A stretch of DNA of 64,000 bases, from the NCBI GenBank assembly GCA_963693035.2, contig CAXMMQ010000003.1, positions 434,001 through 498,000 of the forward strand, in the 5' to 3' direction. The notes beneath the pieces were generated by a model, which was not told where the DNA came from, ran no database searches, and was given only the letters and a program-made list of their open reading frames with translations. Shown here piece after piece: positions 8,796 through 17,809 of this stretch. Numbering within the stretch: position 1 is the first letter of the stretch; each line of letters begins with the position of its first letter. The translations under genes were made by a program, and so were the position numbers. Origin of the DNA: Lichenicoccus sp963693035. GTDB taxonomy: Bacteria; Pseudomonadota; Alphaproteobacteria; Acetobacterales; Acetobacteraceae.

Positions 8796-9464
8796 TCAGA
8801 AGTCGAGATCGGCGTAATGCGCGGGGGGTGTTATCCCGGTGATGCGGTCGTTCAGGATGCCGCGGAAGCTCGGCCGCGACTTCATGCGCGCGTACCAGTC
8901 GCGGGTCGGCGGCGACAGGCTCCAGTCGATGTCACCGATATAGTCCAGCGACGACAGGTGGGCGGCTGCGGCAAAATCGGCGAGCGACAGGTTGGCGCCG
9001 GCCAGCCATTTCCGGGTCTCCGCCAGCCAGCCGATATAGTCCAGGTGGCCCGCAACGTTGGCGTAGCCCGCCCGCAGCGCCCCCGCATCCGGATTGCCAC
9101 GGCCGACCATGCGCTTGGTGATCTTCTCGCCGACCAGGTTGCGCGTCACCTCGAGATTGAACTTGCCGTCGAACCAGGCGACCAGCCGGCGTATCTCGAC
9201 CCGCTCGCCCAGGGTGCGGCCGAGCAGCGGCGTATCCGGGTAGGCCTCCTCCAGGTACTCGCAGATCACCCCGGAATCCGGGATCGCCAGCCCGTTCTCC
9301 TCCACCAGCACCGGCACGGTGTTGGCCGGGTTGAGTGCGAGATACTCCGGCCGGCGCTCCGACAGCTTCTCGATTTTCAGCTCGAACGGCAGCCGCTTCT
9401 CGCCCAGGACCAGCCGGACCTTGCGCGAAAACGGGGAGAGCGGGAGGTGGTGCAGGATTCGCAT
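8796..9464 (-). CDS. fzlA: Glutathione S-transferase-fold protein, FzlA-like
   Basis: A 222 aa protein with the GST two-domain layout. The thioredoxin-like N-terminal half includes SPFSRKVRLVLGEKRLPFEL and NTVPVLVEENG. The all-helical C-terminal half contains LSLADFAAAAHLSSLDYIG. The pattern EKLSERRPEYLALNP and the terminal PPAHYADLDF are what I recall of FzlA, the alphaproteobacterial FtsZ-binding GST homologue whose C-terminal tail is needed for constriction. Its neighbour across a 163 bp divergent gap is minCDE, which supports a cell-division role. The alternative is an ordinary GST. The family call (GST) is firm; FzlA identity is a strong inference. Confidence 0.72.
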   Translation of the reverse strand: MRILHHLPLSPFSRKVRLVLGEKRLPFELKIEKLSERRPEYLALNPANTVPVLVEENGLAIPDSGVICEYLEEAYPDTPLLGRTLGERVEIRRLVAWFDGKFNLEVTRNLVGEKITKRMVGRGNPDAGALRAGYANVAGHLDYIGWLAETRKWLAGANLSLADFAAAAHLSSLDYIGDIDWSLSPPTRDWYARMKSRPSFRGILNDRITGITPPAHYADLDF

Positions 9465-9627
9465 GGCGGGAAATTATTTCATCCCGACCCGGATCGCCAA
9501 CGCTGCGGCACTCCCAGGACCGGAAATCTGCCGGCCCGGCTCGGTCCCGGCGCCCTCCCGGCCATCCGTTGCAACAACGGGCCTGTTTGTCATTGACCCC
9601 GCCCCTGCGGGCGGATAGTCGCAGCCA

Positions 9628-10389
9628 GTGTCCGAAATCCAGCACCCTTCAGCCCCGCTGCCGCAAATCCGCGTGCGCGGGCGGTCGTTCATGGCCCTGG
9701 TGCTCTCGCCCGAGCCGCCGCTCGCCGCCTGGCTGCTGGGACTGGACGCGCAGATCGCCCGCTCCGCCAGCTTCTTCGCCGGACGCCCGGTGATCCTGGA
9801 TTGCGGTCTGCTCGACCCGACCGACGAGGGCGTGGCCGAGTTGCTGCCGGCGCTCGCCGAGCGCGGCGTGCGGCTGATCGCCATCGAAGGCGCCGATGCC
9901 TCCTGGCCCGCCACCGAAGGCTGGGACTGGCCGCAGGGCTTTGCCGGTGGCCGCGCGGTGGGTCCGCTCGACGTGCCGGAAGACGGCGAGTCCCCGGATG
10001 GCGCGGGTCGGGTCGGGTCCCCGGCCGGCGTCAGCCCGCTCGCCGACGCCCCGCAGGTGCAGCCTTCGCTGCTGATCGAGGAGCCGGTGCGCTCGGGGCA
10101 GTCCATCGTGTTCGCCGAGGGTGACGTCACCGTCATCGGCTCGGTGGCCTCCGGCGCCGAGATCGCCGCCGGCGGCTCGATCCATATCTACGGCACGCTG
10201 CGCGGACGCGCGGTGGCGGGCCTCGGCGGCAACCGCGACGCCCGCATCCTGTGCCGACGGATGAACGCCGAGCTGATCGCCATCGACGGCTACTACATGA
10301 CCGCCGAGGACATGCCGGCCGAGCTGATCGGCAAGAGCACGCAGACGAGGCTCGACGACGAGACCCTCCTGCTCCTGCCGCTCGATTAA
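9628..10389 (+). CDS. minC: Septum site-determining protein MinC
   Basis: A 253 aa inhibitor of FtsZ polymerisation that acts at the cell poles with MinD. The N-terminal domain (about 12-105) begins QIRVRGRSFMALVL and blocks FtsZ. A proline- and glycine-rich linker (about 110-145) follows. The C-terminal beta-helix (about 150-225) includes SGQSIVFAEGDVTVIG and GSIHIYGTLRGRAVAG, the MinD-binding and dimerising part. The start is the GTG at 9628, because no ATG precedes the N-terminal domain. It is first of three co-directional genes minC-minD-minE, 19 bp before minD. Confidence 0.95.
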   Translation: MSEIQHPSAPLPQIRVRGRSFMALVLSPEPPLAAWLLGLDAQIARSASFFAGRPVILDCGLLDPTDEGVAELLPALAERGVRLIAIEGADASWPATEGWDWPQGFAGGRAVGPLDVPEDGESPDGAGRVGSPAGVSPLADAPQVQPSLLIEEPVRSGQSIVFAEGDVTVIGSVASGAEIAAGGSIHIYGTLRGRAVAGLGGNRDARILCRRMNAELIAIDGYYMTAEDMPAELIGKSTQTRLDDETLLLLPLD

Positions 10390-10408
10390 GACACAAGAGG
10401 GAGAAACC

Positions 10409-11224
10409 ATGGCCAAGGTTCTGGTCGTCACATCGGGCAAGGGCGGCGTCGGCAAGACGACCTCGACCGCTGCCATCGGGGCGGCACTCGCGCAGAGCGG
10501 CAAGAACGTCGTGGTGGTCGATTTCGATGTCGGGCTGCGCAACCTCGACCTGGTGATGGGCGCCGAGCGCCGCGTCGTGTTCGACCTGATCAACGTGGTG
10601 CAGGGCGACGCCAAGCTCAGCCAGGCGCTGATCCGCGACAAGCGGGTCGACACGCTGTCGATCCTGCCGGCGTCGCAGACCCGCGACAAGGACGCCCTCA
10701 CGCCGGATGGGGTGGCCCGCGTCATCGCCGAGCTGCGCGAGAAGTTCGACTGGGTGGTCTGCGACAGCCCGGCCGGCATCGAGAAGGGAGCGCAGATGGC
10801 GATGTATCACGCCGACGAGGCGGTGGTGGTGACCAACCCCGAGGTCTCCTCGGTGCGCGACAGCGACCGCATCATCGGCATGCTTGACAGCACCACGCTG
10901 CGCGCCAAGAACGGCCAGAAGATCGACAAGCACCTGCTGCTGACCCGCTACGACCCGGCCCGCGCCGCGCGCGGCGAGATGCTGCGCACCGAGGACGTGC
11001 TGGAGATCCTCTCGATCCCGCTGCTCGGCATCATCCCGGAAAGCGAGGAGGTGCTGCGCGCCTCGAACCTCGGCTCGCCGGTGACGCTGTCCAACCCCGA
11101 GAGCGCCCCCGCCCGCGCCTATTTCGACGCGGTCCGACGACTGCAGGGCGAGACGCTGGAGATGAGCGTGCCAAGCGACCGCAAGGGCTTGTTCGGCAAA
11201 TGGTTCAAGTGGAGGGTCGCATGA
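10409..11224 (+). CDS. minD: Septum site-determining ATPase MinD
   Basis: A 271 aa ParA/MinD-family ATPase that binds the membrane in its ATP form, recruits MinC and oscillates with MinE. The deviant Walker A motif KGGVGKTT is at residues 11-18. VVDFDVGLRNLDLVMG follows at about 39-54, and VVCDSPAGIE at about 115-124. The C-terminal amphipathic helix GLFGKWFKW is the membrane-targeting sequence. A strong ribosome-binding site (GAGGGAGA) precedes the ATG. The stop codon overlaps the minE start (ATGA). Confidence 0.97.
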   Translation: MAKVLVVTSGKGGVGKTTSTAAIGAALAQSGKNVVVVDFDVGLRNLDLVMGAERRVVFDLINVVQGDAKLSQALIRDKRVDTLSILPASQTRDKDALTPDGVARVIAELREKFDWVVCDSPAGIEKGAQMAMYHADEAVVVTNPEVSSVRDSDRIIGMLDSTTLRAKNGQKIDKHLLLTRYDPARAARGEMLRTEDVLEILSIPLLGIIPESEEVLRASNLGSPVTLSNPESAPARAYFDAVRRLQGETLEMSVPSDRKGLFGKWFKWRVA

Positions 11225-11580
11225 GCCTCCTCAGCTTCTTCACCCGCAAGAACTCGGCCCCGGTCGCGCGCGACCGGCTGCAGATCCTGCTGGCGCACGA
11301 ACGCTCGAACGGCGAAGGCCAGTCCGAACTGATCGCCAAGCTGCGCGAGGAAATCCTCGAGGTGATCGCCCGTCACGTGACGATCGACCGCGACAAAGTG
11401 CAGGTGAAACTCGACCGCGGCGCGTCGGTCTCGACCCTGGAGATCGACATCGAGGTGCCCGGACTGAAGCTTGCGGGCGTGCGCGCGAACGGCGCTGCGA
11501 CAGCCGCCGTCGAGAAACCTGCCCCTGTCGAGAAACCCGAGGGCGAGGATGACGCGGAGCCCGAGACAGCTTCGCACTGA
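11221..11580 (+). CDS. minE: Cell division topological specificity factor MinE
   Basis: A 119 aa MinD-ATPase stimulator that confines Min inhibition to the poles. The N-terminal membrane-binding segment is MSLLSFFTRK. The MinD-contact helix follows (ARDRLQILLAHERS, about 17-30). The C-terminal dimerisation domain includes REEILEVIARHV. The start at 11221 overlaps the minD stop by 4 bases. The protein is about 30 residues longer than typical MinE because of an acidic, proline-rich tail after about residue 88 (EKPAPVEKPEGEDDAEPE). That tail looks disordered and is of unknown role. Confidence 0.95.
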   Translation: MSLLSFFTRKNSAPVARDRLQILLAHERSNGEGQSELIAKLREEILEVIARHVTIDRDKVQVKLDRGASVSTLEIDIEVPGLKLAGVRANGAATAAVEKPAPVEKPEGEDDAEPETASH

Positions 11581-11620
11581 AACGCACAGGCTGAGGTCCG
11601 GCCCCGGCTCCCGCTGGCGG

Positions 11621-12080
11621 ATGGTCCATGCCGTGATCCTCCCGGATGGCCATGTCGTCAGCGACGATCGGGACCGGATCGACATGGACATGGTCCTCGC
11701 CTCGCTCGCCGGGACCTACTGGGCTGCCCACAGGTCGCGCATCCTGCTCGAACAAAGCTGGGCGAACTGCCTCGCCTTCGGCGTCTACGCGCCTGACGGC
11801 GGGCAGGTCGGCTTCGGTCGGCTGCTCACCGATTTCGCACTTCGTGCCCATCTCGGGGACGTCTTCATCCGCCCCGCGTTCGCGAGGCTTGGGCCTCGGT
11901 CGCGCGCTGGTCGAGACCATCCCGTCACACCCGGACCTTACGAGCGTGGAGCAGTGGACGCTCTCCACCGCCGATGCCCATGCGCTCTATGCGCGCCATG
12001 GCTTCCGGCAGGGTGTTGCGGACAGCAACTGGATGACGCTCGACCGGAGCCGCGACGTCCCGGGCCTGCAGCCGGGCTGA
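11621..12080 (+). pseudogene. Frameshifted GNAT-family N-acetyltransferase
   Basis: The first part, from ATG 11621 (or 11549, which would overlap minE), reads as the N-terminal half of a GNAT acetyltransferase (ASLAGTYWAAHRSR, then FGVYAPDGGQVGFGRLLTD and LGDVFIRPAF). Near 11881-11884 the homologous reading moves one frame on. It continues as RGLGLGRALVE, the acetyl-CoA pyrophosphate loop, and then AHALYARHGF, ending at 12080. Removing one G in the ttcgcgagg stretch restores FIRPAFRGLGLGRALVE. The gene is therefore disrupted by one extra base, or by a sequencing error. Substrate unknown. Confidence 0.75.
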
Positions 12081-12095
12081 AGCGGGTCCTGAACG

Positions 12096-12854
12096 TCAGG
12101 CCATCTCGGACAGGGACGCTTCGAGCAGCGCCGACCCCTGGCGGATGTCGGCGATCGCCGCGGCCCGAGCCGCGTCGGCATCGTGCGAGCGCAGCGCGTC
12201 GATCAGGTCGTCGTGCGGATGGCGCGGCCGCGGCGAGGCTCCAGGCGGTTCCGGAACGGTCAGCGCATAGACCGGCCCGATCCGCATCCAGATGCCCTCG
12301 AGGATGCGCAGGATCAGCGGTGCATGGGCGAGCTTGCACACCATCCGGTGCAGGTCGGCATTGTGCCCGAGCATGGCGGATCGATCGCCTTCGGCCGACG
12401 CTCGGTCATAGGAGGCGGCGAGGCTCGCGATCTGGTCGATCTCGGCGTCGGTGGCGCGCTGGGCCGCGCGGCAGGCGGCACGGCCTTCCAGATCGGACCG
12501 GATTTCCACGATCTCGCGGAACTCGTCGAGGCCGATGATCGGCACCAGGGCGGAGCCGCGCTCGTCCAGCGTCAGCGCCTGCTCGGATACCAGGCGCAGC
12601 AGCGCCTCGCGCACGGGCGTCGGGCTGAGACCAAGTTCGGCCGCCAGCGGACGCAGGATCAGCTTCTGGCCGGGTCGCAACTCGCTGTAGATCAACGAGG
12701 AGCGTATGCGCAGATAGGCCTTCTGGCTCAGGTTCTCGCGTGAAAGCGCCACGCCGCCAGGCGCCGCGAAGGCATGCCCGGTGTCTGCTGCGGGCGTCGG
12801 CCGCACAGGCAGCAACGTCCTGCCGGGAACCTCTGTCGGAACGATGAAATTCAT
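12096..12854 (-). CDS. GntR-family transcriptional regulator with FCD domain
   Basis: A 252 aa FadR-subfamily repressor. The winged helix-turn-helix lies at about 45-105 (LRPLAAELGLSPTPVREALLRL). The all-helical FCD ligand-binding domain follows (about 115-245), with the histidine-containing GHNADLHRMV segment that usually binds a metal and a carboxylate ligand. The ATG at 12854 is preferred over an in-frame start at 12899, whose residues look unrelated. It ends convergently 15 bp after the broken GNAT gene. The regulated pathway cannot be deduced from the neighbours. Confidence 0.9.
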   Translation of the reverse strand: MNFIVPTEVPGRTLLPVRPTPAADTGHAFAAPGGVALSRENLSQKAYLRIRSSLIYSELRPGQKLILRPLAAELGLSPTPVREALLRLVSEQALTLDERGSALVPIIGLDEFREIVEIRSDLEGRAACRAAQRATDAEIDQIASLAASYDRASAEGDRSAMLGHNADLHRMVCKLAHAPLILRILEGIWMRIGPVYALTVPEPPGASPRPRHPHDDLIDALRSHDADAARAAAIADIRQGSALLEASLSEMA

Positions 12855-12911
12855 GGGACGCGGTCCGCCTGAAGCAGCCCGGACACCGCGCCCGGGCAAC
12901 GTCGTTTATTA

Positions 12912-12947
12912 TGATATCAAAACGCTTTCAATCACAAGTCTGTGATT
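12912..12947. promoter_or_regulatory. AT-rich segment with two palindromes upstream of the GntR gene
   Basis: Between the GntR start (12854) and the end of the ABC exporter lies a short AT-rich patch with two palindromes. One is a perfect 8 bp palindrome TGATATCA (12912-12919). The other is a 7 bp inverted repeat AATCACA-N4-TGTGATT (12930-12947). The first has the look of a GntR/FCD operator and may mediate autoregulation. The second could instead be a weak terminator for the exporter, which ends 9 bp away on the same strand. Confidence 0.35.
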
Positions 12948-12956
12948 AATCTGATC

Positions 12957-14780
12957 TCAGGCGACATCCTCGAGGCTTACCGCCTGCAGCGACAGCAGGT
13001 CGCGATAGGGCCCTTCGACCCGTTCGAGCTGCGCCGGCGAGCCGTCCTGCAGCACCCGTCCGGACTGCATGACGATGATCCGGTCGAAGTCGCGCAGCGT
13101 GGAAAGACGGTGCGCCACCGCGATGACGGTGCGGCCGACCATCAGTCGCTCCAGCGCCTCCTGCACCCGTTGCTCGCTCTCGGAATCCAGCGCGCTGGTG
13201 GCCTCGTCGAGCAGCAGGATCGGGGCGTTGCGCAGGAAGGCGCGCGCGATCGCCAGGCGCTGGCGCTGGCCGCCGGAGAGCTTGACGCCACGGTCGCCGA
13301 CCTCGGTGTTGAACCCCTCCGGCATGTCGTCGATGAAGTCGCGGCAGCCGGCATTCTCGGCCGCCGCCATGACTTCCTCGTCGGACGCCTCCGGCTTGCC
13401 GTAGCGTATGTTCTCGATGACCGAGCGGTGGAACAGCGAGACGTCCTGCGGCACCACCGAGATCACCGCGCGCAGCGCCTCCTCGGTCAGGCTGCGCAGC
13501 TCGACGCCGTCGATCAGCAACTGTCCGCCCTGGACGTAGCGCAGCCGCTGCAGCAGGGCGAGCACGGTGGTCTTGCCCGATCCGGACCGTCCGACCAGCC
13601 CGACCCGCGTGCCGCCTTCGACGCGCAGGTTGAAGCCGTCCAGGATCGGGCTGCCGCCGGGATAGGCGTAGGTCACGTTGTCGAACACCACCTCGCCCCT
13701 GGGCGGCCCGTTGAAGCCGCTGGCATCGTGCTCGTCGGGCATGTCGTGCGGCAGCAGCAGCGTGCCGAGCGCTTCGGCGAGGCGCGCCATGTGCTGGATG
13801 GTCTCGACCAGCGCCACCGCGAGGTCGCGGGTGCCGTGCAGGATCATGAAGCCGAGCGTGGTCACCATGACCACCTCGCCGACGCTGGCCTCGTGGGCGT
13901 GCCAGAGCAGGATCGCCCAGATCAGCAGCCCCGCGGTCAGGATCGCGGTCAGCAGCGCGTGCACCAGGCGCAGCTTCTCCAGGTAGCGCAACGAGCGACC
14001 GCGCCAGTCCATCTCCCCCTTCATGCGCTCGCCGAAGCGCCGGCGCTCGCGATGGGTGGCGCCGAACGCGCGCACCAGCGGCATGTTGTTGATGACGTCG
14101 AGCAGCTCGCCATCCACCCGCGCCGCCTCGGTGGCATAGCGGTGATGCAGCGGCCGGCCGCCGGCGGCGAGCCGGAACATCAGCCACGACAGCAGCCCGG
14201 CCAGCACCACCAAAACGGCCGCCATCGCCGGGCTCACGATGATCATCAGCAGGATCGAGAAGGCGACGTTCAGGCACGGCGGCAGCACGTTCCAGAAGGT
14301 CAGGTTCTCCAGCGTGAACATTGCCGTGGCCGTCGCCGAGATGCGCCCCGCGAGCGTGCCCGGCATGCGGTCGGCGAAGTAGGACGGCGCATGCCCGGTG
14401 AGATGCCGGAACAGGTCGCGCCTGAGGTCGCCGGTGACCGTCACGAAGGCATAGGTCGAGATCCAGCCGCCGATCCGCCACGACATGTTGTCGAACGCGA
14501 TCAGGCCGCCGAGCAATCCGACCGCCTTCCAGACCGCCAGCATCGGCCCGTTCCGGTGCGAGTTCAGCGTGTCGACCAGGAAGTTCACCGCATAGGACGA
14601 ACCGACGGCGCAGCCGACGGCGAGGATCACCGACAGCATGATGGCGACGTGCTGCACCTTGTGGCGCCGGACGTAGCGGAACATGAAGGCGAGCGGCCGG
14701 CGCGCCAGCCGGACCAGGTCGGCATCGGAGATCGTTACCGAATGATCAGCTTGAGCCGGGTGATCGACAGGGGTGCTCAT
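12957..14780 (-). CDS. ABC exporter, fused permease and ATPase (MsbA/NdvA-like)
   Basis: A 607 aa half-transporter that should work as a homodimer in the inner membrane, exporting a lipid-linked or glycan substrate. The N-terminal permease domain (about 50-340) has six hydrophobic segments. The C-terminal ATPase carries Walker A GRSGSGKTT, signature LSGGQRQRLAIARAF and Walker B ILLLDEATSALD, with the H-loop histidine in AVAHRLSTL. The frame is open upstream to 16070, but ATG 14780 (MSTPVDHP) is the first start that avoids unrelated residues. It is divergent from a GT4 gene and near a ligase and an acyltransferase, which fits polysaccharide or glucan export. Confidence 0.9.
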   Translation of the reverse strand: MSTPVDHPAQADHSVTISDADLVRLARRPLAFMFRYVRRHKVQHVAIMLSVILAVGCAVGSSYAVNFLVDTLNSHRNGPMLAVWKAVGLLGGLIAFDNMSWRIGGWISTYAFVTVTGDLRRDLFRHLTGHAPSYFADRMPGTLAGRISATATAMFTLENLTFWNVLPPCLNVAFSILLMIIVSPAMAAVLVVLAGLLSWLMFRLAAGGRPLHHRYATEAARVDGELLDVINNMPLVRAFGATHRERRRFGERMKGEMDWRGRSLRYLEKLRLVHALLTAILTAGLLIWAILLWHAHEASVGEVVMVTTLGFMILHGTRDLAVALVETIQHMARLAEALGTLLLPHDMPDEHDASGFNGPPRGEVVFDNVTYAYPGGSPILDGFNLRVEGGTRVGLVGRSGSGKTTVLALLQRLRYVQGGQLLIDGVELRSLTEEALRAVISVVPQDVSLFHRSVIENIRYGKPEASDEEVMAAAENAGCRDFIDDMPEGFNTEVGDRGVKLSGGQRQRLAIARAFLRNAPILLLDEATSALDSESEQRVQEALERLMVGRTVIAVAHRLSTLRDFDRIIVMQSGRVLQDGSPAQLERVEGPYRDLLSLQAVSLEDVA

Positions 14781-14990
14781 GCCGCGATCCTTAGCAGGCC
14801 CGGGAAAAACTGTAATCCGGTTGTAGACTGCCCGGTGAGGGCAAACGCCCGATGCAACCCCGAACGTTCCACTAGGTTGTTCATCCGACACGCCGAGGTC
14901 CCGATATTGACGCCATAATGCCTCGCGGCCGCCGCAAGAATGCCGCGATCGGGGTGTTAAACGTCGATTGACTATCCAGAGGAGCCCCGA

Positions 14991-16046
14991 ATGCGCATCG
15001 CCCAGATCGCCCCACTCCACGAGGCTGTTCCGCCGAAGCTGTATGGCGGCACCGAGCGGGTGGTGTCGTTCCTGACCGAGGAGCTGGTCAATCTCGGCCA
15101 TGAGGTCACGTTGTTCGCCAGCGGCGACAGCGTCACCAGTGCCGAGCTGCATCCATCCTGGCCGCGTGCCCTGCGTCTCGACCCGGCGATCCGCGATCCG
15201 ATCGCCCCGCACATGCTGATGATGGAGCACGTCGCCCGTCGGATGGACGATTTCGACGTGCTGCACTTCCACATGGACTACTGGCCGTTCTCCTTCTTCA
15301 GCCGCCAGTCCAAGCCGTTCGTGACCACCCTGCATGGCCGCCTCGACCTGCCCGAGCTGCAGCCGGTGTTCAACACCTTCAACAAGGTGCCGGTGGTTTC
15401 GATCTCCGACAGCCAGCGGCGCCCGCTGCCGCAGGCCAACTTCGTGCGCACGGTGCTGCACGGTCTGCCGGCGAACCTGCTGACGCCCACGCCCGGCCCG
15501 CGCGACTACCTGGCGTTCCTGGGCCGCATCTGCCCCGAAAAGGGTGCCGACAAGGCGATCCGGATTGCACGCGCCGCCGGCATCAAGCTCAAGATCGCCG
15601 CCAAGATCGACAAGGTCGATGCCGAATATTTCGAGCACCACATCCGCCCGCTGCTGGGCGATGGCGTCGAGCTGATCGGCGAGATCAACGACAGCCAGAA
15701 GTCGGGCTTCCTGTCCGGTGCCTGCGGTTTGCTGATGCCGATCGACTGGCCGGAGCCGTTCGGCCTGGTGATGATCGAGGCGATGGCGTGCGGCACCCCG
15801 GTGATCGCCTTCAACCGCGGCTCGGTGCCCGAGGTGATCGAGGACGGGCTCACCGGGCTCATCGTCGAGGACGAGACCAGCGCCATGGCGGCGATCTCCC
15901 GCCTGCGCGACCTCGATCCCAAGGCGATCCGCCAGCGCTTCGAGACCCGCTTCACGGCGCGCCGGATGGCCGAGGATTATCTGTCGATCTACCGCCAGCA
16001 GGCCAACCTCAACCGGCCGAACCTGCGCATCGTGGCAGGCGAGTAA
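14991..16046 (+). CDS. Glycosyltransferase family 4
   Basis: A 351 aa GT-B glycosyltransferase. The N-terminal acceptor domain begins MRIAQIAPLHEAVPPKLYGG, with the glycine-rich GGTERVVSFL loop at 22-31. The donor domain starts near residue 170 (LAFLGRICPEKGADKAI). The E-x7-E motif is in the segment WPEPFGLVMIEAMACGTPVI, about 250-269. A good ribosome-binding site (AGAGGAG) precedes the ATG. It is followed by the O-antigen ligase-like gene 206 bp downstream. Its role in a surface polysaccharide is inferred from these neighbours. Confidence 0.88.
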   Translation: MRIAQIAPLHEAVPPKLYGGTERVVSFLTEELVNLGHEVTLFASGDSVTSAELHPSWPRALRLDPAIRDPIAPHMLMMEHVARRMDDFDVLHFHMDYWPFSFFSRQSKPFVTTLHGRLDLPELQPVFNTFNKVPVVSISDSQRRPLPQANFVRTVLHGLPANLLTPTPGPRDYLAFLGRICPEKGADKAIRIARAAGIKLKIAAKIDKVDAEYFEHHIRPLLGDGVELIGEINDSQKSGFLSGACGLLMPIDWPEPFGLVMIEAMACGTPVIAFNRGSVPEVIEDGLTGLIVEDETSAMAAISRLRDLDPKAIRQRFETRFTARRMAEDYLSIYRQQANLNRPNLRIVAGE

Positions 16047-16252
16047 AGGGGCGATCTCGGCCGCCGCCAAGGGCGGCTACCGATTTCCTTGACGGTGCTG
16101 GTCACCCGCTTGCTATGCAGAGCCCGCTTGCGCCCCGGCGCCGCGGGTTCGTTGCAGCAGTTGCGGCGGGACGCAGCGCCTGTTCAGGACCCGACCATGC
16201 CCTGGCCTGCCTACCCATGCATTTCCCCGCCTGATCCTGCGGGATCCTGGCG

Positions 16253-17653
16253 ATGAGCTCGACACTGTTCTTCAGGCGTGGCCGCGAGAGTTCCGGCACG
16301 CGCCTGCCCAGCCTGCCGATCGCGATCGGCATCGCCTTCTTCGCGATCTACATCCTGGCCGCCTACATGGGCCAGACCATGCTGATCGGGGTGATGGGGC
16401 TGAGTGTGCTCGCCTGCATCGCGGTCGTCTGCGTGCGACTGCCGGTCGCCTGCTGCGTGTTCTGGCTGATCGTCGTCGGCTCCACGCCGGAGATGTGGCT
16501 GGGCGACATCATGCCCGGCCAGGCCAATCTCATCACTGCCCTGGTGAAGGCATCCGGCTTCGCCCTGACCGCGATCTGCATCCTGCGCTACGGACTGCTG
16601 GTCGATCTGTTCAATCCCGGCTGGGCCTTTGTGCTGATGTTCTTCACCGCCTGGTCGCACGGACTGCATCCGAACCTCACCACGGGCGACAGCCTGCGCA
16701 CCGTGATCGGCTCGGCGACGCCCTATGCGTTCTCGTTCAGCCGGCTGTCGCGACGCTGGTGCGCCTCCATCATCGAGACGACGATCTGGGTGCCGACCGC
16801 GGCCCTGGTGTTCGGCCTCGTGCTGGCGGCCGCCGGCGTCAGGCCGCTGTTCGCGCCGGACGAGAGCGGCTCGATCCGGCTGGCCGGCTCGACCCACCCC
16901 GCCTTCCTGGCCGGGCTTGCGATGATGGCGGTCTACGCGGCCCTGGTGGAGCTGTACCGGACCGGTCGCGGACGCTACTCGGCCTTGCTCGGCTACAACT
17001 TCCTGATCCTGGTCGGCACCGGTTCACGCTCGCCGCTGTTCTGCGCGGTGATGGTGACGGGCATCTCCTTCGTCGCCCTGAAGTCGGAGAGCTTTTCCCT
17101 TCGCAAGCGCGTGGTACCGCTGCTGGTCTGCCTGTTCGCGCTGCCGGCGCTGCTGATCCTCGCCGTCACCTCGAGCAGCCTGCGCCTTCTGACGGTGCTG
17201 TCGAACCATGCCCAGGGACTGAGCGGCCGCGACCTGATCTGGCCGTACTTCGAGTCCGCCTGGGACCGCTCGCCGATGCTCGGCTGGGGTGTCGGAGCCG
17301 CCAAGGTCCTGGTCGATCCGGACAGCCTGACCGCCAAGCTGCTGGGCACCACGGCGGCGCATAACGAGTTCCTGCGGATCGGCGTCGATGGCGGCTATGT
17401 CGGCATCGGGCTGGTCATCCTGTTCATGACGCTCTGGACCTGGCGCTGGAGCCGGCTGCTCGCCAGCACGGACAAGGTAATCACCCGCCTGATCATGGTT
17501 GGCGTGGGCATCGAGTGCATCACCGACAACATGCTGATCGCCGCGCCGGCGAGCGTGCTGTTCATGTGGATGTCCGCAGTGTTCGCGCGCGGCCGCCTCG
17601 CGTCCGAGGCCGCACGGGGAAGCGAGCCGGGTGCCGAAGCCGCCCCGGCCTGA
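16253..17653 (+). CDS. O-antigen ligase/polymerase family membrane protein (Wzy/WaaL/ExoQ-like)
   Basis: A 466 aa polytopic inner-membrane protein with about 11-12 hydrophobic segments. The conserved Wzy_C region includes GTGSRSPLFCAVMV (about 256-269). A large periplasmic loop follows, with GRDLIWPYFESAWDRSPMLG and later HNEFLRIGVDGGYVG, the pattern typical of O-antigen ligases and of ExoQ-type polymerases. Such proteins join or polymerise undecaprenyl-linked glycans in the periplasm. Ligase versus polymerase cannot be separated by sequence alone. It lies between a GT4 gene and an acyltransferase, all on the plus strand. Confidence 0.86.
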   Translation: MSSTLFFRRGRESSGTRLPSLPIAIGIAFFAIYILAAYMGQTMLIGVMGLSVLACIAVVCVRLPVACCVFWLIVVGSTPEMWLGDIMPGQANLITALVKASGFALTAICILRYGLLVDLFNPGWAFVLMFFTAWSHGLHPNLTTGDSLRTVIGSATPYAFSFSRLSRRWCASIIETTIWVPTAALVFGLVLAAAGVRPLFAPDESGSIRLAGSTHPAFLAGLAMMAVYAALVELYRTGRGRYSALLGYNFLILVGTGSRSPLFCAVMVTGISFVALKSESFSLRKRVVPLLVCLFALPALLILAVTSSSLRLLTVLSNHAQGLSGRDLIWPYFESAWDRSPMLGWGVGAAKVLVDPDSLTAKLLGTTAAHNEFLRIGVDGGYVGIGLVILFMTLWTWRWSRLLASTDKVITRLIMVGVGIECITDNMLIAAPASVLFMWMSAVFARGRLASEAARGSEPGAEAAPA

Positions 17654-17809
17654 TCTCGCCCGGCCTGACTGATCGAGTTGTTACAGGCTGGGCTGACGAT
17701 GCTGTAATTCTTTACCCTTGAATGGTTGTTCACATTCTGTTGTGTTCCTCAGGCTTAATGCGTAGCCGGGTCCTGTCGCGCCGGGTGGCTACGTGCTCCA
17801 CGGTCAGCC

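Noticed and set aside
12930..12947. CRP/FNR-like site
   Set aside because: The half-sites are TCACA-N4-TGTGA, the reverse polarity and wrong spacing for the TGTGA-N6-TCACA consensus.
12942..14918. A 658-codon plus-strand open frame opposite the ABC exporter
   Set aside because: Antisense shadow; composition typical of the complementary strand of a GC-rich gene.
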